From an uncultured Slackia sp. (GTDB taxonomy: Bacteria > Actinomycetota > Coriobacteriia > Coriobacteriales > Eggerthellaceae): a stretch of DNA of 13,921 bases. The first letter of the stretch is position 1, and each line of letters starts with the position of its first letter. Below, in pieces: positions 11,800 through 13,921 of this stretch. The notes under the pieces are model-generated. The model did no database searches, was not told the origin of the DNA, and was given only the letters and a program-made list of their open reading frames with translations. The translations under genes and the position numbers were made by a program. The stretch spans positions 1-13,921 of the forward strand of contig USEZ01000038.1 in assembly GCA_900553775.1 (NCBI GenBank), written 5' to 3'.

Positions 11800-12975
11800 A
11801 TGGAAAGGATCTATCTCGACAACGCCGCCACCACGCCTTTGTGCGAGGCGGCCGCCGCAGCAATGGAGCCGTATTTCCGAGCGGGCGTCGGCTCGCCGTT
11901 CGGCAATGCGAATTCGGTGCACAGCGTCGGACGCGAGGCGTTTTCCGCGCTTGAGGACGCCCGCATGCGCGTCGCCCGCGCCATCGGGGCGAGCCGACCC
12001 GACGAGGTCGTCTTCACCTCGGGAGCCACCGAGGCCGACAATGCCGCATTGATCGGCATGGCGATCGCGCAGCGCGAGCGCCGCCGTCTCAAGGGCGGAT
12101 TCTCGGGTGGGCACGTGGTCGTTTCGCGCATCGAACACGATGCGGTTCTGCATTGCACTTCTGCGTTGAAGCGCCTCGGATTCGAGGTCGGGTTCGTGGA
12201 AAACGATGCCTCGGGCCATATTTCCGCCGAATCGCTCGAAGCCGTCATGCGCGAAGACACGCTGCTCGTAAGCATCATGGCGGTCAACAACGAAGTGGGA
12301 ACGGTGCTCGATACGGCAGCCCTTGCGCGCGTCGCCCATGAACACGGCGCTCTTTTCCATACGGATGCGGTCCAGGCGCTCGGCAAGATCGCCTTTTCGG
12401 TCGGCGCCGCAGGCGTGGACGCCGCATCGTTTTCGGCGCACAAGGTGGGAGGCCCCAAAGGCGTCGGCGTGCTCTATCTGAAAACCCGTACGCCGTTCGA
12501 GCCGTTTCTGGTCGGCGGCGGGCAGGAGCGCGGCCTTCGCAGCGGCACGCAGAACGTCGCGGGCATCGTGGGCGCCGCCGCCGCCATCGAGCATGCGGTG
12601 CGCGAGCGCGAGGCGTTCGCCGCGCGCAGCATGCCGTGGCGCGACGGGCTCTATGAAAGGCTGTGCGCGTCGCCGCGCGTCGTAGCCGCGGCGACGGTGG
12701 CCCGCGGCGACGAAGGCTTCGCGCCTCATATCGTAAGCGTTTGCGTGCGAGGTGTGGAAAGCCAGACGCTCATCCTGCAGCTCGATCTGCGCGGCATCTG
12801 CGTTTCGGGCGGTTCCGCCTGCTCGTCGGCTTCGCTCGACCCGTCCCATGTGCTCGCGGCCCTCGGAACGCCGCGCAACCTCGCCCAGGGGCTTATACGC
12901 GTTTCGTTCGGAGAGCAGACCGAGCAAGGCGACATAGACGCTTTCGTCGCCGCATTCGAAGAGGCCGTTTCATGA
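11800..12975 (+). CDS. Cysteine desulfurase, NifS/IscS type
   Basis: PLP enzyme that takes sulfur from cysteine as a persulfide for Fe-S clusters and thiolated tRNA or cofactors. The 391 residues carry the family features: YLDNAATTP (5-13), SGATEADN (74-81), His113 in IEHDA, HTDAVQ with Asp189 and Gln192, the PLP lysine Lys215 in SFSAHK, and GLRSGTQN (245-252). The catalytic cysteine is Cys341 in the flexible loop SGGSACSSAS. That loop and the size place it in the group I IscS/NifS family rather than SufS. The ATG at 11800 lies four bases after the rpe stop with no clear Shine-Dalgarno, so translational coupling is likely. No IscU, IscA or MnmA gene follows in the window, so its partner is unknown. 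A symbol is left empty because nifS and iscS cannot be separated here. Confidence 0.93.
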   Translation: MERIYLDNAATTPLCEAAAAAMEPYFRAGVGSPFGNANSVHSVGREAFSALEDARMRVARAIGASRPDEVVFTSGATEADNAALIGMAIAQRERRRLKGGFSGGHVVVSRIEHDAVLHCTSALKRLGFEVGFVENDASGHISAESLEAVMREDTLLVSIMAVNNEVGTVLDTAALARVAHEHGALFHTDAVQALGKIAFSVGAAGVDAASFSAHKVGGPKGVGVLYLKTRTPFEPFLVGGGQERGLRSGTQNVAGIVGAAAAIEHAVREREAFAARSMPWRDGLYERLCASPRVVAAATVARGDEGFAPHIVSVCVRGVESQTLILQLDLRGICVSGGSACSSASLDPSHVLAALGTPRNLAQGLIRVSFGEQTEQGDIDAFVAAFEEAVS

Positions 12976-13781
12976 CCGCCTTGATCACGATGCATACCCA
13001 TTCGGCGTTTTGCGGCCATGCGAAAGACCCTCTTTCGGCCATGGTGGACGCCGCCGAGAGGGAAGGCGTGCGGGCCATGGCGGCGACCGAGCATTACCCC
13101 ATTCCCGACGAGCTCGATCCGACGGGGCATTCGAGCATGCCCGCCGCCGATCTTGAAGCCTATTGCGCCGCCGTGATCGAGCAGCGCGCCGCGCATCCCG
13201 GCATGGAGCTTCTGCTCGGCTGCGAGCTCGATTGGCTCGGCGCCGACGAGACGCGCGATTTGGCCGCAGAGGACTTCGATTGCTTCGACATCGTGCTCGG
13301 GTCGGTTCATTTCATCGACGGCTGGCTGGTCAACAGCAGGAAAAACGCGCATCGCTGGGCCGAGGCCGACGTCGATGCCGTTTGGCGGCGCTATATCGAG
13401 CTGTGGTGCGATGCGGCGGCAAGCGATGCGCCGTTCACCGCGATGGCCCATCCCGACGTGGTGAAGAAATTCGGCTATCGTCCCTCGTTCGACATGGGGC
13501 CTTATTACGACCGCATGGTCGAGGCCGCCGTCGCGGGCGGGCGCATGATCGAGGTCAATACGTCGGGGGCGGCGTCGCCTTGCGACGAGATGTATCCGTC
13601 TGCGGCGTTGCTGGCGCGTTTCGCGCGGGCGGGGGTGCCGTGCACGGTGGGCACCGATGCCCACGAGGCGGCGCATATCGCCCGCGGCGTGGCCGAAGCC
13701 TACAGATATATGTATGCGGCGGGCTATCGAAAGCTTGCCGTTCCGGGATATGGACGCGCATTGCGATTCTGGGACCTGTAG
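12972..13781 (+). CDS. PHP-domain phosphoesterase, histidinol-phosphatase (HisJ)-like
   Basis: A 269-residue PHP-family metallo-phosphoesterase. Metal ligand positions are present: His8 and His10 in MHTHSAFCGHA, His16, Glu40 and His41 in ATEHYP, Glu85 in GCELD, His113 in GSVHFIDGW, His160 in AMAHPDV, and Asp229 and His231 in GTDAHE. GSVHFIDGW and CGHAKDP resemble HisJ-type histidinol phosphatases, which make histidinol from histidinol phosphate in histidine synthesis. No other his genes are in the window, so the true substrate is uncertain and the neighbourhood does not confirm the role. The ATG overlaps the desulfurase stop by ATGA, a typical sign of coupled translation. The lack of a Shine-Dalgarno of its own agrees with that. 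Confidence 0.85.
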   Translation: MTALITMHTHSAFCGHAKDPLSAMVDAAEREGVRAMAATEHYPIPDELDPTGHSSMPAADLEAYCAAVIEQRAAHPGMELLLGCELDWLGADETRDLAAEDFDCFDIVLGSVHFIDGWLVNSRKNAHRWAEADVDAVWRRYIELWCDAAASDAPFTAMAHPDVVKKFGYRPSFDMGPYYDRMVEAAVAGGRMIEVNTSGAASPCDEMYPSAALLARFARAGVPCTVGTDAHEAAHIARGVAEAYRYMYAAGYRKLAVPGYGRALRFWDL

Positions 13782-13818
13782 GCAGCGCGGCGGACATGCG
13801 ACAAGAAGGAGGACGTTC

Positions 13819-13921
13819 ATGGAGCAACGATACGAAGACGGCGGCTCCGCAGGAGGGCGTGCCGAGGATTTCGCGCAGATCCGTCGCGCAGCCCGCTCGA
13901 CGCTTGCCGCTCGTTACGCCG
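13819..13921 (+). CDS. Start of an unidentified gene, cut by the window edge
   Basis: An ATG with a strong ribosome binding site (AAGGAGGAC, 13805-13813) begins 37 bases after the PHP gene stop. The 34 visible residues start MEQRYEDGGSAGGRAEDFAQ and continue with an Arg/Ala-rich helix-like stretch. The N-terminus is hydrophilic and Gly-rich, without a signal peptide. I do not recognise a family from this fragment. Spacing and orientation suggest it belongs to the rpe-desulfurase-PHP transcript. Confidence 0.6.
   Translation, partial: MEQRYEDGGSAGGRAEDFAQIRRAARSTLAARYA

Noticed and set aside
2880..13921. The right part as a horizontally acquired island
   Set aside because: It consists of core housekeeping genes without integrase, transposase, tRNA or direct repeats at the edge; an assembly chimera explains it better.
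1..13921. CRISPR array, insertion sequence, prophage, toxin-antitoxin or defence system
   Set aside because: No spaced direct repeats, transposase, integrase, phage structural or nuclease genes were seen in either strand.

Overview
The window reads as two pieces of different bacterial ancestry joined inside one gene. Bases 1 to about 2,830 resemble a mid-GC Firmicute of the Faecalibacterium / Oscillospiraceae type: leucine is almost always CTG, TCG serine codons are essentially absent, the ribosome binding sites are strong AGGAGG, and the intergenic DNA is AT-richer (about 41 % GC by eye at 2718-2793). From about 2,880 to the end the DNA is GC-rich with mixed CTC/CTT/TTG/CTG leucine codons, soon abundant TCG serine, and GC-rich hairpins. 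Its gene content and order fit an actinobacterium of the Coriobacteriia / Eggerthellaceae type. Both taxon names are inferred from codon use and protein flavour, not from a search.

Left part (1-2793): the 3' end of a multi-S1-domain RNA-binding protein with a terminator; a GtrA-type membrane protein with an unusual loop that resembles a sodium-pump decarboxylase beta-subunit motif; a 45-residue membrane miniprotein; deoC (deoxyribose-phosphate aldolase); then a promoter, a SAM-I (S-box) riboswitch and its intrinsic terminator, which together form the leader of metK.

Junction (about 2824-2877): the metK start codon, ribosome binding site and first ~10 codons match the left part and the rest of metK matches the right part. 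The switch lies in the most conserved block of the protein (GHPDKICDQISDA). The simplest explanation is a chimeric metagenomic contig or a bin/assembly artefact; an ancient recombination is less likely.

Right part (2880-13921): a housekeeping cluster of metK body, hairpin-rich gap with a good terminator, priA (replication restart helicase), def (peptide deformylase), fmt (Met-tRNA formyltransferase), rsmB (16S rRNA m5C methyltransferase with a ~220-residue disordered Gly/Arg/Lys-rich extension), convergent ogt on the minus strand, then rpe, a nifS/iscS-type cysteine desulfurase, a PHP-domain histidinol-phosphatase-like gene, and the start of an unidentified gene. Def and Fmt are the two enzymes of the formyl-methionine cycle; fmt-rsmB and the desulfurase-PHP pair are tightly packed and probably translationally coupled.

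I see no transposase, integrase, CRISPR array, tRNA or rRNA. I did not find a convincing new multi-gene system. The points most worth a second look are the chimeric metK, the GtrA/decarboxylase-like loop and the RsmB disordered extension.
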